This document shows, piece by piece, positions 39,601 through 44,907 of a DNA stretch of 64,000 bases (the stretch's first letter is position 1; each line of letters begins with the position of its first letter). Source of the stretch: Mytilus californianus (Eukaryota > Mollusca > Bivalvia > Mytilida > Mytilidae); NCBI RefSeq assembly GCF_021869535.1, contig NW_026262668.1, positions 9,284,348 to 9,348,347 of the forward strand. Reading direction: 5' to 3'. Below the pieces are notes generated by a model. That model worked only from the letters and a program-made list of their open reading frames with translations, did no database searches and was not told where the DNA came from. A program made the translations under genes and the position numbers.

Positions 39601-42600
39601 CATAGCAATTAAAATTCCAGTTTTTGGAAACCTATACATGTATGTGTTGTAATATATAAACTGTTTTTGTTGCAGGTTGCTTCAGGTGCTGTGGGTTTGG
39701 CACAGAGAGCATTTGATGAGGCTACAAAATATTCTATGGAGAGGAAAACCTTTGGCAAACTTATCTGTGAGGTAGGTAGCATTAACTGGTATTTAAATTA
39801 GTGTAAACTCTTAAAAAACAAGAGAATAATTGAGAAGATTCCTAGGGAAAAAATATGAATGAGAATAAGTGGAAAGAAAAACAAGTCATTTGTTTTGTGT
39901 TTCTATATATAATACCGTATACCGAATTCAGGCTTGTATAGTCCGCGGTTTTATTCTCCAAAATTGAACCTTCCAGACAGGGGTGCAGACTATTGAGTAT
40001 GATAAGCAAGAAATAAGAGAAAAAAAATCGATTTCGTGAGGTTTGTTCACATTCTGACATGTTTGTAATTGAAATTGTAGAGATTGCTCTTATCACTTTC
40101 AAAACTAATAATTTTACATAATCCATATTAATATGATAAGATAAGATAAGATATTTTATTTCCAATTATGGGCCCCAAAGGGCATAAACATTACAACATC
40201 AATAATTTTTTTTTTTGTATTTTTTATTCAATATCAAATATAAACTGATAAATTTCAAAATTAAATGCTTCACTACAAATTTCTCATTTCATTTACTGCA
40301 TATATTGCTTAAAATAAACCGGAATCTGCTTGAATTTAATGAAACAAAAACCAGCTTATACATTACGATGTATAAACTATTAAACGTAATCCGTTATTTG
40401 TTCCTTTTTGGTGTTTCATACTGATACATGTGTACACTCTCACCTTATTTATTTTCATTTACAAGTGCTATTAGAACTTCCGGTTTAAACATACACAAGT
40501 TTCTTAATTGTTTTTATGCCCCCGCCGTAGCGGAGGGGGCATTAAGTTTTACATTTGTCCATCTGTACGTCGGTACGTACATACATACATCCCAAAATTG
40601 GTTTTTCGTTCTCTAACTTCAGTTTGCCTCAACCAAATGATATGAAACTTATACACAATGCTTATTACCACAAAACACAGATCAAGTTTGAATTTTGTTA
40701 GCGTCACTTTTACCGTTCTAGAGTTAGGCCCCTTTACATATGGAAAAATTGCTGAAATATTCAGTTTCTTTTCTCTTAACTTTAGTTTGCCTCAACCAAA
40801 TGTTATGAAACTTATGCACAATGCTAATTACCAAAAACACAGATGAAGTTCAAATTTTGGTGGCATCACTTTTACCATTCTAGAGTTATTCCCATTTCCG
40901 TTCTCTAACTTAAGTTTGCCTTAACTACATGTTATGAAACTTATACATAATGCTTATTACCACAAAACTCAGATTAAGTACGAATTTGGGTAGTGTCACT
41001 TTTACAGTTCTTGAGTTATGTCCCTTTATAACATTATATGCAAGCAGTGGCATCATCTGTGTCCCATGGACACATTCCCGATTTATTTTTTGTGATTTTG
41101 ACTTATTTAACACTTGTGAAGTGTTCTTGAATCATTTACAAGCATTTTCAACTTCTATTTGATGATGGAAAATAGGTTTTTCCAGGAATATACTGCAAAC
41201 GATCACACATGATTGAATAATGTGTCCCCGAATATACTGCAAACGATCACACATGATTGAATAATGTGTCCCCGAACGGTCACATGTTTTCCTGCCTACT
41301 GTTACATTGTGAATTGGCACATTAAAAATCAGGTTCAGTGTTTCGGTCCAGTACAAAGCAGGATTGTTCATATAACATTAACATGTTCTAGTCCTGAATA
41401 TGCATTTAATTTGCCACTGGACGTTTAGCAGCCATCCATCATCATCATCTTTCAGACAGTAAGAGAAAAGTGCTTGAAAATTATTGTTCTTCATCTACTG
41501 TAAGTCCAAATTTTACTTCTTTTTTCTAGCACCAAGCTGTAGCTTTCATGTTAGCTGATATGGCTATTGGTATAGAATCAGCCAGAATGGTAACCCAGCG
41601 AGCAGCCTGGGAGATTGATCAGGGAAGAAGAAATACATACTATGCTTCTATAGCCAAATGTCTGGCTGGTGATGTGGCCAACAAAACTGCTTCAGATGCT
41701 GTTCAGGTACAAAGCTCATAAAATCTGTCCTAATACTGTGGATTCATTTATTTTCGTGGGTACCAATTTTCGTGGATTAAGGAAAACTTACATGTTCGTG
41801 GATGTTTAATTTCGTTGTTTTGCCAAAGTCTGCATACAAGCCTGTGGGAAATTTGTCATTCGTTGAACATTTGATTTCGTGGTTTACCTATACCCACGAA
41901 ATCCACGAAAATTGGTATCCAACTTATAATAATGAATCCACAGTACAAGAAAACAGAATAGATTTAGCACTATTGAAATGAAAAGATATGGAGATACCCG
42001 TAGAAGATATACTAGTAATCCAAAAATATATACAGTAAACAATCAGATAATGTTCTTTAAAGGTGAAAGTAAGATAATAACATACTGCCAGAGCCTTAGA
42101 GAACCAATGTAGTGTATTCATAAAATAATACTTAAATACCTTAGTAATAACAGTGACAAAACATAAAATACCATAGCAATAACAGTGACAAAACATAAAA
42201 TACCTTAGCAATAACAGTGACAAAACATAAAATACTTTACCAAAAACAGTGACAAAACATTAAATACCTTAGCAATAACAGTGACAAAACATAAAATACT
42301 TTACCAAAAATAGTGACAAAACCTTAGCAATAACAGTGACAAAAAATAAAATACCTTAGCAATAACAGTGACAAAACATAAAATACCTTAGCAATAACAG
42401 TGACAAAACATAAAATACCTTAGCAATAACAGCGACAAAAATAAAATACCTTAGCAATAACAGTGACAAAACATAAAATACCTTACCAATGACAGTTACA
42501 ATACCTTAGCAATAACAGTGACGGAAAATAAAATACCTAAGCAATCCTTCTGTTCTGTCACAATTTTCTTTGAACCTCACATAAATTACCCTATGTTTTT

Positions 42601-43925
42601 ATAAATATTCCTGCTTCTTTAGATTTTTGGTGGAAATGGATTTAACTCTGAATATCCAGTGGAGAAATTGATGAGAGATGCTAAAATTTATCAGGTAAAT
42701 GCATCTAAAAATATATAAACAGAAAAAATGCAAAATAAAATAAAGGAAGAGAAATAATTATATATAATGAATGATGATGGATGCTAGTGTTAAATTCCAG
42801 TGGTAAATATTACATACATATCTGAATGAGAACATGCTAATCATTATGAATATGAACCCTACTTTGTACTAGACGGACATTTTAAGTTGCTTAGCCATAT
42901 ATTTTAAGGTGCCAGTTCATAAGGTAACAGTCTTGGAAGACATGACCAATCTTTGCTCTTTCTCCAATATGTTGTGTACTTTGTTGAGTAGCAGCAAATA
43001 CCCATTTTAAAGGGTAAGGTTTTGACCCTGCCAGGAATAAAACACAAGACCTACCATATGAGCAACAAACATTCTACAACAAGACCACCAAGTTCTCATG
43101 ATGAAAAATTCTAACATGCAATGACTTAACCAAAACCAATTAAAAAAAATTACTTGTTTTAATTTAAATGTCTTTTTGATTGAGTTAAGCCATTTCAATT
43201 GATATTTTATAGTGTGTCTTTTTATGTTGTAATGTTACACTACTGTCTCGGGTTAGGATAAAGGTTGCCTGTTAAAACATTTAACCCCGCTGCATTTTTA
43301 AGCACCTGTCCTAAGTCAGGAGCCTGTTGTTCAGTGGTTGTCATTTGTTGGTGTGGTTCATAGGTGTTTCTTATTTCTCGTTTTTATATAGATTAGACTG
43401 TTGGTTTTTCTGTTTGATTTGTTTTACACAAGTCATTTTGGAGCCTTTTATAGCTTACTGTTCGGTGTGAGCCAAGGCTCTGTGTTGGAAGCCATACTTT
43501 GACCTGTAATTGTTAACTTTTCATACATTGTGACTTGGATGTAGAGTTGTCTAATTGGCACTCATCTTCTTATTCATATGTACATGCAGGATACCAATTG
43601 TTTTAGAATATATAATTCTGAAATCTTGAAACCATGATTACCAAAGATTCTAAACATAATTGAGGTGGAAACTGATTTATGGTTAGGTTTGTTTTTGAGA
43701 AAAAGTATATTCTACTTAAATGTTTTTTTAATGATAAAGAATTTGTAAAATGAACAAAATCTCATAGTTTTCCTGATACAGACTTTGACTCGATAGCATA
43801 TGATCTGTTAAGTAACATCAGTCTAAATACCTGTTGTTTTTTTTTTTTAGATCTATGAGGGTACAGCACAGATCCAGCGTATTATAATTTCCAGGGAACA
43901 CCTAACCAAAGCTGCACAAGGATAA
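6637..43925 (+). CDS. ACADM: Medium-chain specific acyl-CoA dehydrogenase, mitochondrial (13 coding exons, complete)
   Basis: This FAD enzyme of the mitochondrial matrix carries out the first, alpha-beta dehydrogenation step of beta-oxidation on medium-chain acyl-CoAs and passes electrons to ETF. Joined exons: 6637-6657, 10857-10977, 11599-11696, 14284-14353, 22816-22916, 25437-25517, 26888-27127, 27460-27531, 28710-28778, 39676-39771, 41530-41706, 42623-42694, 43851-43925. All introns are GT-AG and phases agree, giving 430 residues against 421 in human. Residues 1-35 are rich in Arg/Lys and Ser with no acidic residue before Asp32, as expected of a mitochondrial presequence. Then come the alpha-helical N-domain (about 48-164), the beta-domain with [11 protein letters not shown] and WITNGG (about 165-285), and the C-terminal helical domain with RKTFGK, GGNGF and the catalytic Glu409 in IYEGT. 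An in-frame TGA at 6610-6612 supports the chosen start. Human ACADM has 12 exons. Assignment to MCAD over SCAD, LCAD or IVD rests on residue-level similarity throughout. Confidence 0.96.
6658..10856 (+). other. ACADM intron 1 (4.2 kb)
   Basis: It holds the degenerate THAP-like fragment at 7401-7706, listed separately. The rest is AT-rich single-copy-looking sequence with short AT runs (about 8325-8340). Around 10010-10100 is a short stretch repeating AGCCCT and TAGTGGGCTGGCA-like words. No further gene is supported. Confidence 0.6.
7401..7706 (+). pseudogene. Degenerate THAP-like zinc-finger (transposase N-terminus) fragment
   Basis: The frame from 7401 includes [14 protein letters not shown], then [11 protein letters not shown] and YVMPSDEP. 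This is the Cys-x4-Cys, Cys-x2-His and MPSD-type pattern of the THAP-like finger found at the N-terminus of some DDE transposases. After MPSDEP the match continues in another frame (PEWIKAV, then stops, then a VFV-stop-SGLFF remnant of the usual VCSxHF motif). Frameshifts and stops show it is dead. It lies inside ACADM intron 1 on the gene's strand. No catalytic domain follows. Confidence 0.5.
10857..10977 (+). CDS. ACADM: ACADM exon 2 (residues 8-47 and first base of codon 48)
   Basis: The acceptor TTTTTTTTAG is followed by [20 protein letters not shown], a basic amphipathic presequence, and ends at RGFSF, matching the human LGFSFE junction. The donor is GTAATA, phase 1. Confidence 0.88.
10978..11598 (+). 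other. ACADM intron 2 (621 bp)
   Basis: AT-rich, with nothing recognisable. Three short open frames are chance. Confidence 0.6.
11599..11696 (+). CDS. ACADM: ACADM exon 3 (residues 48-80)
   Basis: It encodes [20 protein letters not shown] and then [13 protein letters not shown], aligned to human [19 protein letters not shown]. The acceptor is TTATTACAG and the donor GAG|GTAAGA, phase 0. Its last 33 bases plus the donor are the founder of minisatellite array I. Confidence 0.97.
11664..13836 (+). repeat. Minisatellite array I: exon 3 3' end plus 5' splice site, about 26 units of about 82 bp
   Basis: The first unit is exonic (11664-11696, encoding [11 protein letters not shown]) plus the start of intron 3. 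Downstream units repeat CAGTGGCAGCACATYATGAT, CARACATGGGAG and then GTAAGT, followed by an intron-derived block with CAGCATGTCACGATCATCC and GATAAGTACATATG. The period is 82 bp where measured (TTATGATCAA at 12061, 12143 and 12225). Units from 13260 onward are more diverged (GTTGGTAACTTGCACTGTCAG variants). Most mid-array units carry GTAAGT, closer to the donor consensus than the authentic GTAAGA. The exon-derived part stays free of stops in the exon frame, but the unit length is not a multiple of three. Confidence 0.95.
13837..14283 (+). other. 3' part of ACADM intron 3
   Basis: AT-rich unique-looking sequence ending in the TTTCTATTTACAG acceptor. Nothing else is seen. Confidence 0.6.
14284..14353 (+). 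CDS. ACADM: ACADM exon 4 (residues 81-103 and first base of codon 104)
   Basis: It encodes [20 protein letters not shown] then QEY, matching human [20 protein letters not shown]. The donor is TATG|GTAAGC, phase 1. Bases from about 14309 to the donor founded array II, in which this exon piece recurs about 90 times. Confidence 0.97.
14309..18107 (+). repeat. Minisatellite array II, proximal block: exon 4 3' end plus 5' splice site, about 61 units of 62 bp
   Basis: Each 62-bp unit has about 43 exon-derived bases (TGGGAACTAGGATTAGTTAA then TATGCACATACCTCAGGAATATG) and about 19 intron-derived bases (GTAAGCAGATAAGG plus 5). The period is 62 from the first two CCTCAGG landmarks (14341, 14403). Units vary by scattered substitutions (CTCGGGAAT, CTCAGAAAT) and small indels (TCAGGAGTCAGGAATATGG), and blocks of several units recur as higher-order repeats (about 14840-15300 resembles 16570-16980). 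Almost every unit keeps GTAAGC or GTTAGC after TATG. Reading past the donor meets TAA within 12 bases. Confidence 0.96.
18108..19120 (+). mobile_element. Hairpin-headed element (family C) inserted in array II
   Basis: It starts with a T-run and GTCGAGCCTTCGACTTTAGT, which folds on TTCGAC/GTCGAA, then a GTCGGCGTCGTCGGCGGCGG stretch. The core is about 4.5 tandem units of about 192 bp (TTCACTCTGTGGTTAAAG at 18200, 18393, 18585, 18776 and a diverged one at about 18921). The tail (about 19060-19100) has TTGAGCCTGCGA and GGCGAGACACT, echoing the head. No protein is encoded. The right limit is approximate. Confidence 0.75.
19121..19497 (+). other. AT-rich filler between two inserted elements in intron 4
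   Basis: No recognisable feature; a 60-codon open frame here is low-complexity chance. Confidence 0.45.
19498..19900 (+). mobile_element. Penelope-like family 3' tail, plus orientation
   Basis: This 400-bp segment is closely similar to 43165-43577 (TTGAGTTAAGC, CACCTGTCCTAAGTCAGGA, TTTATAGCTTACTGTT, GTGTGAGCCAAGGCTC) and ends in GAGTTGTCTCATTGGCACTC and the CTTCTTATATCT tail. That terminus is the reverse complement of the one found beside the reverse transcriptase at 52690. The array II repeat resumes at 19901, so this tail forms the right edge of the interruption. Confidence 0.7.
19901..21653 (+). repeat. Minisatellite array II, distal block, about 28 units of 62 bp
   Basis: The same exon-4-plus-donor unit continues after the insertion, in the same orientation and with the same variants (CTCAGGAGTCAGGAATATGG, CTCGGGAATATGG). 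It decays at about 21630-21653 (GTTCATACCACAAGAATATG). Proximal and distal blocks are clearly one array split by the 18108-19900 insertion. Confidence 0.95.
21654..22815 (+). other. 3' part of ACADM intron 4
   Basis: AT-rich sequence without recognisable repeats or exons, ending in the TTTGTCTTCAG acceptor. Confidence 0.55.
22816..22916 (+). CDS. ACADM: ACADM exon 5 (residues 104-137)
   Basis: The split Gly codon completes [20 protein letters not shown], then [14 protein letters not shown], aligned with human [20 protein letters not shown]. Donor GTATGT, phase 0. This helical-domain segment lines the acyl and FAD pocket in known MCAD structures. Confidence 0.97.
22950..23982 (+). mobile_element. 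Family A hairpin-headed element, copy 1
   Basis: The head is TTTTATATGACCACAAAAAA facing TTTTGCAGTCGTATATTGG; the tail is CCTCTGCGGTCGTATCCAGC near 23938-23960. The middle has the family's GGGATTGATTTTGGGG / TTAGGAATTAGGGGCCAAAA blocks, a half of the GTAAGGGAGG palindrome region and a G-run at about 23720. Short open frames (e.g. 23199-23444) recur in every copy as repeat artefacts. Confidence 0.75.
24041..24460 (+). repeat. 46-bp minisatellite, about 9 copies, ACADM intron 5
   Basis: The unit TCCATGTATATTACATTCTC then TACAGTCCTAGAGTCCAAGR CAGTAG starts at 24041, 24087, 24133 and 24180 and continues to about 24460. It has no similarity to the flanking exons, unlike arrays I and II. The 107-codon frame at 24229-24552 is a repeat artefact. 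Confidence 0.9.
24461..24722 (+). mobile_element. Partial family F-like element tail
   Basis: It begins in a CCGTCTGTTCGTCGGTCTGT simple-sequence stretch and ends with GGGCATCCGTGTACTATGGACACATTC, whose TGTGTAC/GGACACA hairpin is the right end also seen in the element at 40513-41090. The head is missing. Confidence 0.5.
25073..25400 (-). mobile_element. Penelope-like family 3' tail, minus orientation, ending 36 bp before exon 6
   Basis: The terminus AGGAGATGTGGTAGGATTGG starts at 25075; diverged family landmarks follow (ACTGTAGGTCACTGTACAGCC, AGCTATAAAAGACCAAGGTC, CTTGACTTGGCAGAGGCAC, TGTTTGTGAGTGCTGAACCC). The truncated 5' end of the insertion lies next to the polypyrimidine tract of exon 6. 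A 174-codon minus-strand frame across it (25633-25109) is antisense to exon 6 and not a gene. Confidence 0.65.
25437..25517 (+). CDS. ACADM: ACADM exon 6 (residues 138-164)
   Basis: It encodes [20 protein letters not shown] then LEEPLMC, against human [20 protein letters not shown]. Acceptor TTTTTTTACAG, donor TGT|GTAAGT, phase 0. Confidence 0.97.
25518..26887 (+). other. ACADM intron 6 (1.4 kb) with two short repeats
   Basis: 26207-26312 holds a GATTGATTGATT run and then GTTGGTGTTTAATGCCACTT ... GCCAGAGTGCCCGGAGAAAA, a short interspersed repeat I recognise from other mollusc sequences. 26665-26745 is a short 3' terminus of the Penelope-like family (GATATGTGGTATGATTGCCA). The rest is AT-rich. 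Confidence 0.55.
26888..27127 (+). CDS. ACADM: ACADM exon 7 (residues 165-244)
   Basis: It encodes [38 protein letters not shown] and [20 protein letters not shown], the beta-barrel domain that contacts the flavin and substrate carbonyl. The acyl-CoA dehydrogenase signature (E-x2-A/S-G-S-D) is intact, but the usual Gly after Pro is Val (EPVAGSD against human EPGAGSD). Donor GTGAGT, phase 0. Confidence 0.98.
27128..27459 (+). other. ACADM intron 7 (332 bp)
   Basis: Short AT-rich intron with nothing else visible. Confidence 0.7.
27460..27531 (+). CDS. ACADM: ACADM exon 8 (residues 245-268)
   Basis: It encodes [20 protein letters not shown] then VPAE, matching human [20 protein letters not shown]. 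Acceptor TTTTCTAG, donor GAG|GTGTGT (a weak donor), phase 0. Confidence 0.97.
28098..28560 (+). mobile_element. Hairpin-headed element (family G), ACADM intron 8
   Basis: The head TATACCCCCGCTTTAAAAAA with GTAGGGGTATA folds as a hairpin. A CTGTCTGTCCATCCATCCGT simple-sequence stretch follows. The core has two units of about 180 bp (GAACTACATTACAAGGATTT at 28213 and 28382). The tail GGGCGGGGTATCATCAGTGA with GTAGTAGCTCAC carries a second hairpin and an inverted echo of the head (TACCCC...GGGGTA). The rest of intron 8 is AT-rich, with an (AT)n run at about 28591-28606. Confidence 0.7.
28710..28778 (+). CDS. ACADM: ACADM exon 9 (residues 269-291)
   Basis: It encodes [20 protein letters not shown] then RPP, aligned with human [23 protein letters not shown]. 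Acceptor TTTTTTGTACAG, donor GTGAGT, phase 0. Confidence 0.97.
28779..29932 (+). other. 5' part of ACADM intron 9
   Basis: AT-rich sequence without recognised elements. A short duplication of AAAAAAAGACAAAATATTAA-like words occurs at about 29755-29820. Two open frames of 60 and 86 codons lack any motif. Confidence 0.45.
29933..31378 (+). mobile_element. Family A hairpin-headed element, copy 2, with about six 160-bp core units
   Basis: The head is GTTTTTATATGACCGCAAAA then TTTTGCGGTGGTATATTGG, followed by GGCGGCGTCGTCGTCCGAAG. The core repeats about every 150-160 bp (GCTGGGATTGATT-type landmarks at about 30240, 30401, 30561, 30712, 30873 and 31033), each unit carrying TAGGAATTAGGGGCCAAAAA and CAATAACTTGTGTGTAAGTG. 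The tail has GTTCAGGGTTCGACC then CTGCGGTCGTATCAAGCTGC. Repeated short frames with [20 protein letters not shown] peptides come from the repeat, not a gene. Confidence 0.85.
31681..33252 (+). repeat. Pair of about 185-bp direct repeats 1.4 kb apart
   Basis: 31681-31870 and 33069-33252 are about 90% alike (CATTGATTTTCCCCTATTAG, GCAGAATTTAT, ATACTTGGCATG, GACAAAATTTCACATAACA, AAGAAAATAACCATCA). The segment between them is AT-rich with no coding signal. They could be ends of a degenerate element or a local duplication; I see no long-terminal-repeat hallmarks. Confidence 0.6.
33588..36178 (+). mobile_element. Family A hairpin-headed element, copy 3 (2.6 kb, expanded core)
   Basis: The head CTTATACGACCGCAAAAAAA with TTTGAGGTCGTATATTGG and GGCGTCGTCGTCGTCCGGCG are present. 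The usual 160-bp units follow, then G-runs, a GCAGTGTAAGG palindrome remnant (about 34895-34962) and a second tandem array at about 35090-35820 with the landmark CATGACTATGATGTCATTTT at about 35384, 35520, 35625 and 35759. The tail GTTCAGGGTTCGACCTCTGC with GGTCGTATCAAGCTGCGCC lies at 36120-36165. The length suggests nested expansion or two overlapping insertions. Confidence 0.75.
36462..37453 (+). mobile_element. Family A hairpin-headed element, copy 4
   Basis: It starts GTTTTTATACGACCTCAAAA with TTGTGGTCGTATATTGG, then GGCGTCGTCGTCGTCGTCTT, then about three 160-bp units, and ends CTCTGCGGTCGTATCAAGCT GCGCC. It lies only about 280 bp after copy 3 in the same orientation. Confidence 0.85.
37454..38366 (+). 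other. Intron 9 sequence between family A copies
   Basis: AT-rich sequence with no recognised element or exon. Confidence 0.45.
38367..38755 (+). mobile_element. Family A 3' fragment
   Basis: Only the right part is present: TTTAAATGGGTAATCAAGGT, TTGAGGGAAAGAATTTTTTA, a G-run, CAACAGCATAGTGTATTGCA and the terminal CTCTGCGGTCGTATCCAGCT. Near-identical blocks occur at 23500-23982 and 50640-51253. Confidence 0.75.
38833..39095. repeat. Nested inverted-repeat element, intron 9
   Basis: ATTATTGTCGGTCATCTCAA at 38833 is matched by the inverted TTGAGATGACCAATGATAAT ending at about 38937. Next to it, TTATCGCTATTTTATCTATG is answered by an inverted AAAATAGCGATAATG near 39077-39092. It looks like a small DNA-transposon derivative; boundaries and target duplications are not resolved. 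Confidence 0.45.
39096..39675 (+). other. 3' end of ACADM intron 9
   Basis: AT-rich; ends in the CTGTTTTTGTTGCAG acceptor. Nothing else is seen. Confidence 0.55.
39676..39771 (+). CDS. ACADM: ACADM exon 10 (residues 292-323)
   Basis: It encodes [20 protein letters not shown] then [12 protein letters not shown], matching human [26 protein letters not shown] is part of the conserved FAD/dimer region of the family. Donor GTAGGT, phase 0. Confidence 0.98.
39772..40512 (+). other. 5' part of ACADM intron 10
   Basis: AT-rich with no recognised element. A short GATAAGATAAGATAAGAT run occurs at about 40134-40151. Confidence 0.5.
40513..41090 (+). mobile_element. Hairpin-headed element (family F), ACADM intron 10
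   Basis: The head is a T-run then TGCCCCCGCCGTAGCGGAGG GGGCA, a strong hairpin. A GTACGTCGGTACGTACATAC stretch follows. The core holds about three units of 130-150 bp (TAACTTYAGTTTGCCTCAAC; GAAACTTATACACAATGCTT). The tail has TGTGTCCCATGGACACATTC, a second hairpin. Confidence 0.75.
41185..41275. repeat. Two-copy short tandem duplication
   Basis: GAATATACTGCAAACGATCA with CACATGATTGAATAATGTGT and CCCC occurs twice in succession, essentially identical, at about 41187 and 41231. Confidence 0.85.
41530..41706 (+). CDS. ACADM: ACADM exon 11 (residues 324-382)
   Basis: It encodes [40 protein letters not shown] and [17 protein letters not shown], against human [20 protein letters not shown] and [10 protein letters not shown]. 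Acceptor TTTTTTCTAG, donor CAG|GTACAA, phase 0. Confidence 0.98.
41734..41945. mobile_element. 212-bp MITE with TA ends (mariner-like), ACADM intron 11
   Basis: It starts TACTGTGGATTCATTTATTT and ends in the inverted AATGAATCCACAGTA, with further inverted matches inside (TTTTCGTGGGTACCAATTTT against AAAATTGGTATCC). TA at each end fits a Tc1/mariner-type target. No coding capacity. I recall similar TACTGTGGATTCATTA elements across bivalves. Confidence 0.8.
42105..42545. repeat. 32-bp minisatellite, about 13 copies, ACADM intron 11
   Basis: The unit AAATACCTTAGCAATAACAG then TGACAAAACATA repeats, with ACTTTACCAAAAACAGTGAC variants and some shortened units. It is unrelated to exon 11 or exon 12. 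Confidence 0.92.
42623..42694 (+). CDS. ACADM: ACADM exon 12 (residues 383-406)
   Basis: It encodes [20 protein letters not shown] then KIYQ, matching human [25 protein letters not shown] and the RDAKIYQIYEGT stretch form the second family signature. Donor GTAAAT, phase 0. Confidence 0.98.
42695..43164 (+). other. 5' part of ACADM intron 12
   Basis: AT-rich, nothing recognised. Confidence 0.5.
43165..43577 (+). mobile_element. Penelope-like family 3' tail, plus orientation, ACADM intron 12
   Basis: Sister copy of 19498-19900 (TTGATTGAGTTAAGCCATTT, ACACTACTGTCTCGGGTTAG, CACCTGTCCTAAGTCAGGAG, TTTTATAGCTTACTGTTCGG). It ends GAGTTGTCTAATTGGCACTC then ATCTTCTTATTC. 5'-truncated, no coding part. 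Confidence 0.7.
43851..43925 (+). CDS. ACADM: ACADM exon 13 (residues 407-430, catalytic Glu, stop)
   Basis: It encodes [20 protein letters not shown] then AAQG and TAA at 43923-43925. Glu409 in YEGT corresponds to the catalytic base of MCAD (human Glu401 of the precursor, Glu376 of the mature protein). Acceptor: a long T-run then TTAG. Confidence 0.98.
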   Translation: MYEGTAQIQRIIISREHLTKAAQG

Positions 43926-44300
43926 TAATCTCTGGGAATCAAAATGACTCTTACTGTGATTGTCATTTACTTATTTCCATAAAGAACAAAGTTTATGAAA
44001 TATTTGATGGAAAAGATAGGGATGAGACCAGATATTAAACTGTTTATTTATTATGCTGATTAATTTTAAATGTATAGCATGATTTGAATTGATAACAAAA
44101 CAAATTGCATGGTAATTGCAACAGATGAACAAAACATATCTCTTATTTATACAGTATCATTTTAGTAAAATAGTTTATTTAATATAAATATTTACATACA
44201 GTATAAACATAGTTTTTTTTTTATTTCTTCAATGGAAAACAAAATTGTTTCGTTCACAGGTAAATTAATGCCAGATTATACCTATTTTAATTGGTATTTA
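43926..44300 (+). other. Likely ACADM 3' UTR and downstream flank
   Basis: AT-rich. ATTAAA at 44034-44039 is the best polyadenylation-signal candidate; no AATAAA lies within 300 bp of the stop. The transcript end cannot be fixed from sequence alone. Confidence 0.4.
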
Positions 44301-44424
44301 AATATAATTTATATCTAAGGTGATAAATATTTGCTAATTTGTTGGTATTTAACTTGGTTCTTTGTTGAAATATAATTTTGGTTTGGTGTTTATGTAATTT
44401 CTTTGTATTCTTGTTAATTTTTTT

Positions 44425-44640
44425 TATATAAAAAATAAGATGTGGTATGATTGCCAATGAGACAACTCTCCAACAGAGACTAAATGACATAAAAGTTAAC
44501 ATTACTTCAACAATGAGCAAAACCCATACCGCATAGTCAGCTATAAAAGACCCTGAATTATAAAAGGCCCCGAAATGACAGATGTAAAACATTTCAAACA
44601 AGAAAACTAACGACCTGATTTATGTACAAAACAATGAATG
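44425..44640 (-). mobile_element. Penelope-like family 3' tail, minus orientation
   Basis: The terminus AAGATGTGGTATGATTGCCA is followed by GAGACAACTCTCCAACAGAG, CAACAATGAGCAAAACCCAT, AGCTATAAAAGACCC and GAAAACTAACGACCTGATTT. 5'-truncated, non-coding. Confidence 0.75.
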
Positions 44641-44907
44641 AAAAAAAAATATTATTTACAGCAACAAACGACTTTATTTGTTTGTTGGTATTATATTCCA
44701 CTTTTTATACATTTATAGAATTTCATGTTGGTCAGTTTTATTGTTGGAGGATAAATGACTTCCTTTTATGCTCTGTCATATAGCAGTTGGTTAAATAAAC
44801 ATTAAAATTTTTGCAAACTACCATGCTGAGTCAAAAGGTCCTAGCTTAGTGGTGATAGGTTGATGTGGTGTGTACAGATACAGTAACTATCTAGACCACT
44901 TGACAAG

